The position numbers were made by a program, and so were the translations under genes. The notes beneath the pieces are model-generated. The model was not told the origin of the DNA. It did no database searches and saw nothing but the letters and a program-made list of their open reading frames with translations. From Alligator mississippiensis (Eukaryota; Chordata; Crocodylia; Alligatoridae), in the NCBI RefSeq assembly GCF_030867095.1, contig NC_081824.1, forward strand, positions 149,139,433-149,203,432: a DNA stretch of 64,000 bases, written 5' to 3'. Shown here in pieces: positions 34,572-45,439 of the stretch. The first letter of the stretch is position 1; each line of letters starts with the position of its first letter.

Positions 34572-35045
34572 AATTAGTTCTGAATTCCAAATCAACTGAG
34601 CCAAGCTTAATCGTTCAAGTCTGCATGCCTCTGCCACCAAGCAAGTCTCCTCCCCCCAGACCCATCAGTCTGGGACTATGGATACTCCCCAAACCTATAG
34701 CAGGCATCCTGCATGCAGGCCCAAAGGCACTGGAGTTCTGATGCCCCCTAGTCACGCTTACTCCTAGCCAAAAGGCTGAATGCACAAATACAGTCCTCCA
34801 TTACCACAAAATAGTGTAGTTGAGTTTCCCACATTTGGGAAACTTGCAATATTTTTTTTAATAACATTTCATTTCCAGTGCCAGATCAGTTCCGAATTAA
34901 GTTCCAAATTTTGCCTGAGAAGAGCTCAATCATACAAGTCTGTGTGGTGCTACCACCAGCAAGTAACCTACCTCCCAGATTCTTCAGCCTGGTGCTTCAG
35001 ATACTCAAAAATCTATGGCAGGCATCCTACATGCAAGCCCACCAA
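34572..35045. repeat. Decayed direct duplication, period about 318 bp
   Basis: The stretch 34572-34735 recurs at about 34888-35045. Shared landmarks are TCAAGTCTG, CTACCACCA or CTGCCACCA followed by AGCAAGT, CTATRGCAGGCATCCT and CATGCA..GCCCA, all offset by 318 bp. Divergence is high, so the duplication is old. Confidence 0.6.
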
Positions 35046-35222
35046 GTCCAAGCAATAAAAATCCCTTCATAGGATCCTGAGTCAGTTTGTACAGTGTGGT
35101 GTATGGAGGAGAGAGGCTGTCCTTTCATTCCTGGAATTTACGCTGAAGCAGGGGACTGGTTGCACTCATGAAAGACAAATATTAGAGCATACACACTAAT
35201 CCAGCCCCTTAATATAAACCAG

Positions 35223-35290
35223 GACAGCCCAACTGATGGCCCAGTGGCTGCATGTGGCCTGCATGGGATTAACTTGTAGCACTCATGCTT
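35223..35290. mobile_element. Short hAT-like end fragment
   Basis: CAGCCCAACTGATGGCCCAG, TGGCTGCATGTGGCCTGCAT resembles the left end of hAT MITEs. It abuts the truncated side of the CR1 at 35310. Confidence 0.4.
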
Positions 35291-35309
35291 CTGGTGTGGT
35301 AATGCTCCC

Positions 35310-36940
35310 CACAAGGCCTATCCGCAACAAACCCATGCTGGGTATCCCTCAGGATATTGCTGACAGCTAGTCTGTTAAGGATGGCCTTTTTGATAATCTT
35401 TTCCAAGACCTTCCCCAGGATAGAGGTCAGGCTGATGGGCCTGTAGTTTGCCAGATCTACTTTCCTCCCTTTCTTGAAGATAGGCACCACATTGGCCTTC
35501 TTCCAATCTTCAGGCACGTCACCAGAGCACCAGGAGTTCTTGAAGATCCATGCCAGGGGCTGAGCTTGTTAGCTCCTTGAGTATCCTGGGGTGTAGATTG
35601 TCAGGGCCGGCTGAGTTGAAGGTGTCCAACCTGTCAAGGTGTTCTTTCACGAGGTCAGCACTGATGGAGGGTAAGGAATCATCCTCACCTGGGCCTCCCT
35701 GACCCACAGTGGGCAGGGGCGTCCCATCGGACTGGTGAAAAACTGACGCAAAGCATCCATTTAGCAAGTTTGCTTTTTCCTGGGCGTTGGTTGTCAGTTG
35801 TCCCTTCTGGTTTATCAGGGGTCCAATGTTGCCCTTGCTTTTTCTCTGGCTCCCCACATATCTAAAAAAGGACTTTTTATTGTTCTTGATACTTGTAGCC
35901 AGTTGGAGTTCAGTTGCAGCCTTGGCTTTCCTGGTTCATTCTCTGCAGATCCGGACCAGAGCAGAGTATTCCTCCTTGGTGGTGGTTCCAGTCCTCCATC
36001 CTTTGTAGGTCTTTCTTTTAAGATGCAGGAGCTCCACTAGTTCCCTGGAGAGAAAAGGGGGCTGCTGTGCCCTTTTGTTGCCTTTCTTCTGAGACGGGAT
36101 GGACTTTGCTTGTGTATACAGGATTGGTGCCTTGAGGAGCAACCACTCGTCCTGAACTCCCCTCTCCTTTGGGTTATGGCCCTTTAAAGCCTCACCAACA
36201 AGCCTTCTTAGCTTGTCAAAGTCAGCTTTCCTGAAGTTGAGGACTTCTGTATTACTGACTGACTTGCCAGCTTTACGGCAGATGGTGAAGGTGATCAGCT
36301 CATGGTTGCTGTCACTCAGCTTCCCTTTGATCATTAGATCACTGATTAGGTCATCCCCAGTTGCCAGTACAAGGTCAAGCAGCACTTTACCTCTCGTTGG
36401 CCCGTAGACTCCCTGCATCAGATAGAGGTCATCCACGCATGAGAGAAAGCTTTGCGACTGCTTGGATTTAGCTGAGTGCTCCTCCCATGAGATGTCTGGG
36501 TAGTTAAAGTCTCCCATGACAACCATGCACCAGGAGTGCGCGGCCTCAGCCAATTCCATGGCAAACTCCTGGTCAAGGCCTTGACCCTGGGTAGGGGGTC
36601 TGTAATAGACTCCCACCATAGTATCCCCTGTGCCATGTTCCCCACAGATTTTAACCCAGAGGCTCTCAAGTTATCCACCGTGGGTGCCAATGTCGGCTTG
36701 CAGGGATGCGTAGCTTTCCCTGACATAAGGAGCTACCTCCTCACCCTTTTTGTCCACTCAATCCCTCCTGTACAGGGTGTAGCCATCTATACCTGTGGCC
36801 CAGTCCTGGGTGGAGTCCCACCAGGTCTCCATTATCCCTATGATATCATAGTTATTTGCAATTAGCAGGAGAACACATTCCTCCTGTTTATTCCCCAGGC
36901 TCCTGGCATTTGTGTACAGGCATGCAAGTGTCCCCTTGGG
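35310..36940 (-). pseudogene. CR1 ORF2 pseudogene, endonuclease and N-terminal RT only
   Basis: Open pieces at 35936-36619 (GDFNYPDISWEEH to ALVRICRE, with the endonuclease SNHELITF block, where SDHE is expected), 35519-35857 and 35269-35517 (FKKGRKVDLANYRPISL, then QHGFVADRPC) are in separate frames. The Asp-to-Asn change in the SDH motif alone would disable the endonuclease. Sequence beyond the fingers/palm start of the RT is absent. Confidence 0.8.
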
Positions 36941-37072
36941 GGCCCTTGCCTTGCCTACAGTACATCCCAGGGCTGGGCAGGGAGGGTTCCCTTAAATGCC
37001 TTGGCCTGCTGGCTTTGCAAGGATTGCTCAGCAGGCCAGCAGCGGCGGTAGTCCCCCCGCCCCCCAGCAGGC

Positions 37073-38535
37073 TCAGTTTAAAGCCCAGTGGAGCAGGTCA
37101 GCCAGTCTGGCTGAGAAGAGCCTCCTCCCCAGCGGAGAGAAGTGGAGGCCGTCCCTTCCCAGCAGCTCACTGCCTCTCACCAAAGAGCGGGCTGTGGTCA
37201 TGGAGATCAAAGTCTTCCCAATGACACCAGCACCGCAGTCTTTGGTTCACTACCTCGATCCTCCTCTCCCCCTTTAGCCCGTAGCCTGAGACTGGGAGGA
37301 TCGAAGAAAACACTAACTGCACCCCCAGACCTCTAAGCCCTGCTCCCAAATCCCTGTAGCACTTCATGACCTGGCTGGGAGTGCTCTAAGATGTATCATT
37401 GGTGCCCACATGGATAAGGAGCATAGGGTAGTGGTCAGTGGGCTGGAGGAGCTTAGGGATCTTCTCCACAATATCTCAGATTCGGGCTCCTGGGAAGCAG
37501 CAAACTTTCTGGGCTAAGAGGTTGGGCCGCCAGATTGCCCCCTCCATCCCCCTCAGGATGGAGTCTCCCACGACAAACACTTTGCGTTTTGTCTTGAGGA
37601 GAGCGGGGGCAGTAACTACAGTAGCGCGTATGTTGCCTGTGGGAGCTGGCAACTTGGCAGGCTCTGCTGGGGCTGCAAGAGGTTCATACCTGTTGCAAAG
37701 CTCCAGCGGGGTGGGGGCCTTGGTGTGGCGGGCCTTGGGACACCTTGGTCCAAGTCCTGGGCTGGACAGAATGGGAGGTCCCTGAGTCCTCCCTTGTCCT
37801 GGAGGGAGACCGTGGTCTACCCTCTGCCTCCCAGGAGAGAAGGGCCTGGCAGTAGGAGTCTATCTCCTGCTCACAGTCCCCAATGGCATGCAGTCTCTGG
37901 ACTGCGGCCTGGAGCTCCTCCAGCTGGCATGCCAGAGACCCCAGTAGGGAACAGACCTCACAAGGGGAGGTGGCCATGCTCCTGGGCCCCAGAGCCTGAA
38001 AAAGCGACAGGCAGCTCCTGCAACCAAGAGCCAGGGGCTCTGTCTGCGTGGAGCCCGGAACCATGGGCTCCGCCTGGGTGGCCGTCTCTGAGGTGCCAGA
38101 GGGGAGGCCGCAGACCTCGAGGGGATCCTTGGGGTGTGGCGCATGCCCATCTGTGTCATGCCACTGGTGGACTGGCTACGGCTGGGACCGGCTTCCCTAC
38201 GGGGCTCACAGGCAGGGCCTCGGGCCCCCCCATAAGCCCTCCTGTGCAAACTCCTATGCTAACTCACACTCTGGGCCCAGGAGCATGCCTGTTTGCACGG
38301 CCTGTTCACAAGGCTCTGGTCACGCGGCTCCCTGAGGGGCTGGGCTAAGTAGGAGCCAGGGGGGCCGCGACCCTCCTCGGCCCACTTAGCCTGCTCCCAG
38401 CTGGCTAGGTCCCTCCCTCCACAGGCCCCTGCTTACCTGGGGTAAGCCGGGGCTCACTGGGGGTCCTGGAGCCTCGCTGGGGGTCCCTGGGCTCACGGAG
38501 GCACAGCGGGCTTACACCTGCGCATCTTGCACTGG
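37073..38535 (-). pseudogene. CR1 ORF1 pseudogene (second copy)
   Basis: Fragments correspond to the intact ORF1 at 26767-28239. The TQTEPLALG repeat, the CxxC pair and the coiled-coil region lie in an open piece at 37684-38064. The tail of the esterase domain (YRDLGAGL to DHSPLFGER) is open at 37167-37367. The conserved final ALN and stop are seen at 37073. Several frameshifts and stops separate the pieces. The start Met region near 38535 is degraded. Confidence 0.8.
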
Positions 38536-38560
38536 AGCCAGCGTTCAAGTGCTTGTCACT

Positions 38561-38736
38561 GGGCTCATCTACATGTTCATTAATGCACTGTAATTGGCAC
38601 TACTGCACACTAGCACAGATTAATGCTTTTTTTGTGACACTAATACACATTAGACTACGTTGCGTTTTTTGCCAGCCACGCTAATGCACAGTAGAATTAG
38701 TCTTCTGTGCATTAAGCATCTCATGTAGACATGCCC
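38561..38736. mobile_element. MITE of the GGGCxxATCTACATG family inserted in a hAT transposase
   Basis: The termini GGGCTCATCTACATG and CATGTAGACATGCCC are inverted repeats. The interior is rich in AATGCAC and TAATGC motifs, as in the copy at 50141. The transposase frame reads NESKLHSRLN up to 38737 and picks up as SDKHLN below 38561. Confidence 0.75.
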
Positions 38737-40240
38737 ATTGAGTCTTGAGTGCAGTTTTGACTCATTGATGTTCATCATTAAGAAGAACTGTTCACACTCA
38801 TATGTTCTCAAGAATGCGGATAACATCTGTGATGCAAAGGATTTTATTGCTGGATAGTTTTCTCCCAGGTATTGGTAAAATTTGTGAATCCCAGCTGTTG
38901 AGAACTTATTCTTCAGCCTAGTGTTACACTGAAGATCAATGAATTCCATCTGCAGATCCTGAGGGGCATCCATTGGGTACCAATAGGGTACTGAAAACTC
39001 TGGACTTGGTTTCATAGCCCTAATATTTAGAGAACCTATCCTGAAATTTGTGCCTGACATCAGCAATCTTGACCACATACTGCTCCAAACCCTTCCCACC
39101 TTCAGCCCTGGTGATATTGAGCAGTGACTTCAATGGGGAGGGAATTACTCATTGCACTGAGAGACCTGTTTCTCCTAAAGAGAGAGCTTCCTTTCAGGGG
39201 TGCACACAGTGTCACAAAACTTGGTCACAACCTGGTTCGGACTTTGCAGTCTTGTGTTCAGAGCGCTGAGATGTTTCAGTATGTCCACCAAGAAGGCAAG
39301 GTCCTGCAGCCATTTTTATCTTGAAGTTCAGCTGTGGATTTCTCTCACTTATAAATCTCACTTCATAGTTTAAGACAGCTCAACGGCACAGCCAGTGCAC
39401 TGCAACATAATATGACATTCCACAGTGAAAATCACCTTCTCCCAAAAGGTGGATGAACTGCTGATGTTTGGGAGCCTTGTCTCAAAAGATATTTACTTTT
39501 TTTTTTCTGCCAAGCATTCATCCTGTGGCCCATGCCTGCATGGAGAGATTCCTGATGAAGAATGCAATGACAACACAAAACTCATGGCCTGGATTGACAC
39601 ACTATACTTTGCTCTTGAATTAAATTCTGCCTTCCTTCCCACCATGGAATGAGCAGCATTTGTTGAACTATTCATTACTCTTTTCTATTCCATACCTAAT
39701 TTGTCTGAAGCTGTGGCCACTCTGTTAGCATTATCCTTTCTTGTAGCTATGTCTTTTATTGGCACCAACTCCCCAAATGCCTTTCACATTCATATCTTGA
39801 TTGACACCCTGAACAAACACAGAGGTGTACAGAGTCACACATGCCTGTGCTTTCATTAGCTGCTATGGAGAAAGAAGCAACCACTTTTTGCCTTGTTCTG
39901 GACTTGACTCTGCAAATTATCAAGTCAGTCACAGATCTTGTTGGCTTCTGGGTTTCTCGAGAGGCTGGTATTTGCAAAAGTTACTGCTTCTCTGGGGGCA
40001 CAACGTCTGCAGCCTTCATCATATTTCTTCCAGAACTCTCCTTCAGTGAAGCGCTTTGAAGATGTAGCTGTTTCCTGAGAAAGAACATAGCTAGTTCTGT
40101 CACTTAGGTGATGTACTTGTGTGAAGATAGACTGTTGCTTTTTTAACTAATGCTCTAATTCACTCAATTTGGCTTTGCACAGTTTTCCAGTAAGCTTATT
40201 ATACTGGACACCATGGCATGACTCATAATGTCTCACAGGG
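38737..40240 (-). pseudogene. Fossil hAT transposase (ZBED/GTF2IRD2-like type)
   Basis: On the minus strand the pieces follow hAT transposase order. Near 40230-40130 is RHYESCHGVQYNKLTGKLC, like the end of a BED-type zinc finger. At about 39750-39970 is SFSIAANESTGMCDSVHL, matching the catalytic-Asp region (family DESTD). At 38740-39060 is the C-terminal dimerisation block with CEQFFLMMNINESKLHSRL (family CEQLFS..K..KS..RSRL). Stops and frameshifts occur throughout, and the catalytic DEST reads NEST. A MITE interrupts the end at 38736, and SDKHLN beyond 38561 continues it. The minus-strand 5' terminus may be the inverted repeat GATACCACTG near 41620. It is dead, and nothing suggests domestication. 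Confidence 0.75.
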
Positions 40241-41539
40241 ACAGAAGATACACATAAAGCGGTATAAGTGACTGGAAGCTGGTTCATACCTGTAACACAA
40301 CAGAAGTTCAGTTCACATAAACCACTTTCAAAATGGCTGAAACTGGTTTAAAGTAAGCCTGATTGGATGTAGTATCAGATTTAACTGGTTTAGATTAAAT
40401 CAGTTTATTGAACTTTTGTCCCAGATCCCCTCCAGATTCAAGTAAACTCATGGTTCCCAGCATCCCAGGATGCTTTTCACCTTCCCTGCAAACCCTGCCA
40501 CCCCCTTGCAGGGTGGGCAAATTAACTTTGGCCTAAGCAGTCTGTTCCAACTGAGCAGGGAGGCACGCTCTAGCGCCCCCCAGCTTCTGGCCTGTACCAT
40601 TGCAGGATGGGGCTGCATTTCTGGAATCAAAAGTGAATGTCTTTTCACTTATTGGTTCAATCTACACAGTTTAAGACTAACCTGAAAAAACTGAGACATT
40701 TCAGCCTCAGGTTTCTTGACTGTCTATACTTAATGTGTTCTTTGGGACCAGCCAGTACTTGCTTATAAATCAAACACATGGGCTTTCTATTCACTTCCAT
40801 GAAGAATGTTTGAGAGCCTCTGTTTCTCTTGAAATACACAGTGCAGCTTGTCCACTTCCCCTTTCACAGACATCAGATCTGGGTTATGGGTAACACAAAT
40901 ATATGAGGCGTGACACTTGCTACATTTTCTTACTATGTAATGGGTGACTTAACAATATAGTTAGCAAATGTGGGCGTAAGTCTTGTAAATAATAACACTG
41001 ACTTTGTTTTTTCAAACGCTTGTTATTCTAACCACCCTGTTCACACAATGTCACCTTACACGCAGTCTCACTTTTTCACTTGCAACCGCTACTGGTCAAC
41101 AACAACCACCTGCTGCACTTTGCTGCTTATGTGTCACACTTGGCCATTTCTCAAAATGTGCCAGTGCTTTTCCTTCCAGAAAGATTTGTTTACAATTACT
41201 ATGAACTTGCTGGTGTTTTTCTTTCCAGCCATGTCAGCAAGGGATAGGGAATGGATCGGAAGTAGCTGAGAAAGACAAATAGAAGGGAAGCCTAACACAA
41301 AGGCAAGATGCGCTTATTGAGAAGTGCTACACAAAACACAAGAAGAAGAAAGAAGGAAACTGAGAACAGAGAGAGAAAGATGAAGACAAATAGCAGGTGC
41401 ACACCGGGGGTGGTCTTGGCGACTTTGGCTAGGTCAACATGAGAACGCTATCATCTGGTTTCCAGTAGTGAAGGAGAGTGAGGCCACCTTCAACTCTTCT
41501 TTGACATTAAGCTCACAGAGAGTGCCGCAAATTACAAGA
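40241..41539. other. Intergenic, possibly remains of the hAT element and a decayed MITE
   Basis: Around 40300-40680, stretches such as AAACTGGTTTAAAG and TAACTGGTTTAGATTAAATC suggest a decayed TIR element, but the ends are unclear. The rest may be the leader of the fossil hAT element. Confidence 0.35.
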
Positions 41540-41620
41540 GGAAATATCTGGAAGACAGTGGACTAGATGTCCCACCTCTGTGGACTGTATCCAGCCTGGG
41601 GGTTATGTTTGATACCACTG
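41540..41620 (-). mobile_element. Probable 5' terminus of the fossil hAT element
   Basis: Read on the minus strand this starts CAGTGGTATCAAACATAACC, a typical hAT terminal repeat. It is the nearest such end upstream of the fossil transposase. Linkage to it across 40.2-41.5 kb is inferred. Confidence 0.45.
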
Positions 41621-41629
41621 CTCTAAATC

Positions 41630-42368
41630 AAGCCTATCCAACTGACAGCCTAGAGGCCACATACAAGGGGTTAAATTGTGGCCCCCCAGGCTCCTGTCAG
41701 TCATTACTCCCCAGATTGCTCTGGCTGCAGTGGCAGCTGGAGTAAGTCCCTGGGGTCCCCCTCCCTCCTTTGGCTTCTGCTTCCTGCTGCCCCCCATTCC
41801 CAGAGGTGGGGCAGTACAGCAGTGCAGGCAGCTGAGATTGACCCTGAGATGTGCAGTACAGTGGGGGTAAAGGGTGTCTCAGGTGCATGGTACTGGTGGG
41901 GCATCCACATGGGAACACGGTATAGCAGGGAGGGGTCGCAGGCGTGGTGTGCAGTGTGTGTGGGGGTGCTTGTGTGGTGTAGCAGTGGGGGTGGTTGGTG
42001 GGCACATAGTGCAGCAGTGTGCAGCAGCACCTGTAGGGTGTGCAGCCCAAGACAGACATAGCCTACAGTAGAAGTCAGCAACATTTTTGGGCAGGGTGCC
42101 CAAAACACCCACAAACTTGACTTGTAAGATGTTGGCGTGCCAAGGGTGGATGGCCAGGGAGCCGCAAAGTGTTCGACCCTTGTTGTGGCAATGCAGCTTG
42201 GCCCCATCCCCACTGTCTTACCCTGAGGCACGTGTGCCAAGCAAAATGCCTTTGCATGCCACGTTCTGGCACCCGTGCCAGGGGTTACCTACCCCTGGCC
42301 TACAGGGTGTGTGGCCCATGGGGTGTGCAGCCCCCTTCCTCCCTCACTTAGAAGCTGGACAGCCCTTC
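41630..42368 (+). mobile_element. hAT-like element hosting a nested MITE
   Basis: The left end AAGCCTATCCAACTGACAG and right end AGCTGGACAGCCCTTC are imperfect inverted repeats. The flanks CTCTAAATC and CTTTAAACC match at seven of nine positions. The interior includes a GT-rich section (about 41935-42020). It is interrupted at 42069-42297 by a younger element, and its own sequence resumes with GTGTGTGGCCCATGGGG. Confidence 0.65.
42069..42297 (+). mobile_element. Nested MITE (229 bp) with perfect 8-bp TSD
   Basis: GCCTACAG flanks both ends exactly (42061-42068 and 42298-42305). The termini TAGAAGTCAGCAAC and GTTACCTACCCCTG are imperfect inverted repeats of hAT type. Removing it restores the continuity of the surrounding element. 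Confidence 0.85.
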
Positions 42369-42661
42369 TTTAAACCATTCCCAATGATAAGGGTGACACG
42401 TTTCAACAGGTACGACAGTCCCTCCAGCAGAAGGGAGAGGTTATTGTGCATACAAAGCAGCGGAGGGTGTAACACTTAGCTCCTGCTGGCTGACATGGCA
42501 GCCAACTATGTACATATGGGGAATGGACACCTGCTGTAAATGAGGATTAGGAGAACCTACTCCAGAATACCACAGGAGTGAACTCTCCGAGTCAATATTG
42601 CTCTAAAACAGAATGTTACAAATACAACCTAACGCTCCTGTTATGCTATGGTGGTAGTCAC

Positions 42662-43884
42662 TAGGCCTGTGCGAGTCAGCAGCGATCTGATCCGGCTTCA
42701 GATCTGGCTGCTTTGGATGGCCATGATCCAATCAGGAGCTCCAGACTGGGTTTCTGCCTTGATCCGGCCGAAGCAGCTCTGAAGCTTTGGAGTCACCTCA
42801 GAGATCCGGCCATAGGGTATAATGGGGAATCAACGAAATATCTAAAACTTTGTTGTTTTTTTGTCCAATTTGGATTAAACTTTCAGGGCTGGTAGCTCTT
42901 GCTGAGGCCACAAAGCCTGCCAGGTTTTAAGGAGATCAGTGCAGGTTTTGGGGGGAACTGCACTTCAAGCTGCGGACAAGCAAAACTCGTGCCATGGGTG
43001 ACACTGCGTGTGTTAAGGCACAGCGGGGTGACAGCTGCAGGGATGATGGCCCCTGCTGAGGCCATGACGTCTGCCAGTTGTGGAGGAGATCCGTGCAGGG
43101 GGGTTCTGGGGCCCTGCACCCCTAGCTACTGGTGGGCAAAACTCATGCCAAGACTGTCTCTGTCTTGGAGCAGTTGATTGTCTGTATTGATTCTTTTCTC
43201 TCCTTAGCCTGGTTTTGTGGGTGCTAATTGATGTCCGTTAAGCCGTTATGTAGTAGCTAGGTCCTGTGTATTGAGCTGGTCCCCGAGTCCCTGGTCCCTG
43301 AGTGAATCAATGATTGATTGATTGGTAACTGGGAACACAGTAGCTTAGCAGCCAGGCCTGCAGCAGTGTCTCCCCTCCCTGCCCCAAGACAGACAGTCAG
43401 TCCCACAAGCACCCATGGCACCAGTTTCGCTTGTCCACAGCTTGAGGGGCAGTTCCCCCCAAACTCCTGCACTGATGTTCTTGAAACTTGGCAGGCTTTG
43501 TGGTCTCAGTAAGAGCTACCACCCTGCAGTTTTGACCCTGCTATGTTGTACTGCCTAGACATGATATGAGTTTTGCTTTCAAGAATTTGGCGTGCCGTTC
43601 CCTCCAAACCCCTGCACCTAGCCTCTTTAAACTTGGCAGACTTCGTCCTCTCTGCAGAGTCTGTCACCCCTGAAAATTCCATCCAAATGGAACAAAAAAC
43701 AACAAAGTTATAGATATTTTATTGTTTCCCCATTATACCCTCTGGCCGGATCTCCGAGGCGGCTCCGAACTGCTCCAGGAAGCCGAATGAGGCAGCGCTT
43801 TGACCTGCACGTGCTGGTTCGGACCCTGAAGCATCCAAAGCTTCTCCGGATCCAAAGCTCTGTCCAAAGCCTCGCACAACCCTA
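42662..43884. mobile_element. Foldback-type DNA transposon (1223 bp) with very long inverted arms
   Basis: The left end TAGGCCTGTGCGAG and right end CTCGCACAACCCTA are inverted repeats. The flanks GTAGTCAC (42654-42661) and GTATTCGC (43885-43892) match at six of eight bases. The arms extend about 480-550 bp: blocks such as GATCCGGC..GAAGC, TATCTAAAACTTTGTTGTTT, and a CAAGCTGCGGACAAGCAAAA stretch recur inverted on the right side. In consequence open frames on opposite strands (42899-43177 plus, 43257-43472 minus) spell the same short peptide, SSCGQAKLVPWV. No transposase motif is visible. Confidence 0.75.
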
Positions 43885-43892
43885 GTATTCGC

Positions 43893-45439
43893 CAGGGGGG
43901 TGAAAAGAAAGGACTGGTTAATTATGGATGGCTTATAGCTGAAGAGTAAAACAGGAAGACACTAAGGGTTATTTCATTATGTTTTCGAGCTGCTTATTTC
44001 ATATTAGCATCTGTTCTTATAAATCTCCCTGTAAAACCTACCTCTGCCACAATACTAGCATTTTGTTACTGTCTGGCATGGGTCAATCCAGTGACCTGAG
44101 CTGAGATGTCCATTTTTGAGCGGAACTCTGCTTTCTTTCTTGTTATCTCACAAGTCCAGCCTCATGTGCCGGCTACATTTTTTCATCTACCTGTTTCATC
44201 ATGTCTCAGGCCTAAGTTGTGAGCTCTACCTTCAGCAAAAAGGATCTGTAAGGCTATGTATTTCTGTTTTCTCCTTTATTTTTGCATGCTTTAGTTTTTA
44301 TTCTCTTTGCACTTTTCCCTGTGTGGTAGTGTCAGTGAAGCACAACATAACCTAAGCATGGAGCTGATGCATAATGTTAATGTGAAACTATTTGTACAAC
44401 AAATATTTTAACTGAGGACTTTTTTTCAGGGACTGATTACCTGGGGGTGGGGAGGAGGAACTGAACAGGTCACCCAGTTTGGCTTCTTTCCAATATGAAA
44501 ATGTCTGAAGGTTTTGAGCTAAGTCATATCTGGATCTGCTAAAAGCGGGTGTTTCACATCCAGCTAATTGGCACTGGTGTGCCCTCTGTAGTTGGAGCAC
44601 CTGACCTGTTTACCAGACTAGCTAGAGACTTGGAAACCTGCTTGTGCCACTGAAGCCTCATTCCCCACATTCCAGCACAATGAACTGCATGACCCCAGCT
44701 GCAGAAAGGGAGGATTTTATCACATCACCTATGTTTTCCTACTCATGCAGGCTACTTTTTTTTTAATTCATCCTGGTGATGTCCTCATAGATGAGAAGAT
44801 AAACAACATCCATTCTGGGCTATCAGGGAATGGGATGCAACAGCTGGAGAGGCTGATGTAATTAAGCCTGTTAGCTCTCAGGCAGAGGATCTCCTCCTTA
44901 CCTTAGATACCTCTAGCAACTAGTAAAACAACAGGAAACCAAAAGTTAATAGTCAGACTTGTGAAACATTGTAATGTGGAAATGGGTTGTGGAATCTTCC
45001 TTAGCAGGTTAAAAAAAGATCTGGGTTCCTAGGTCCCAAATGCTGCAACCACTGAATGGCCTTTTGATGGTCTGCTACATTCAGTTGATGGTCTTGCTCT
45101 TCCACCTAGCGGGTGAGTGACAAACCACATTTGGTAATCCCAGCAGAGAGACAAAGGGCTGAGGAAGAAATGGAACCTGAATGACTTTCTTAGAGGTAGT
45201 CCCTCCAAAACAGATCCAAGCCTATGGGAAGACAAGTCCACATTGTACCATTCTAGGCTTCAGGGATATTTCATGAATACTACATCGGGATATTGATCTA
45301 TATCTTTAAAGGGCATAAAGGCCAGTAGGATGTCACCTGTTATTTTTATGGCCTCCCTTCATAGACCAGCACCACATACAGGTATATTCATACTCGCATC
45401 ACCACCCCACACGAATTAAAAAAAAAAAAATCAATGCCC
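43893..45439. other. Intergenic, nothing recognised
   Basis: No coding or repeat signature; an A-run just before the GC-rich block at 45440. Confidence 0.5.

Larger units (their letters stand above)
35310..38535 (-). mobile_element. Second CR1 LINE copy, 3' part missing (about 3.2 kb)
   Basis: This is the same type of CR1 as the copy at 24-28 kb: the two match along ORF1, the ORF1-ORF2 junction, the endonuclease and the first RT blocks. This copy is more decayed and stops at 35310, in the middle of the RT (just after the QHGFVADRPC block), with no 3' UTR. LINEs normally lose their 5' end on insertion, so the missing 3' half points to a later deletion or rearrangement. The 5' boundary near 38535 abuts a hAT transposase remnant. 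Confidence 0.85.

Noticed and set aside
38737-40240. Domesticated transposase gene
   Set aside because: Multiple stops and frameshifts, the catalytic DEST altered to NEST, and a MITE in the C-terminus argue for a dead copy.
41704-42240. 178-codon minus frame
   Set aside because: Spans a nested MITE junction, so it cannot be an old gene; low complexity.
42899-43472. Shared peptide SSCGQAKLVPWV as a small conserved protein
   Set aside because: It is repeated only because the two arms of a foldback element are inverted copies.
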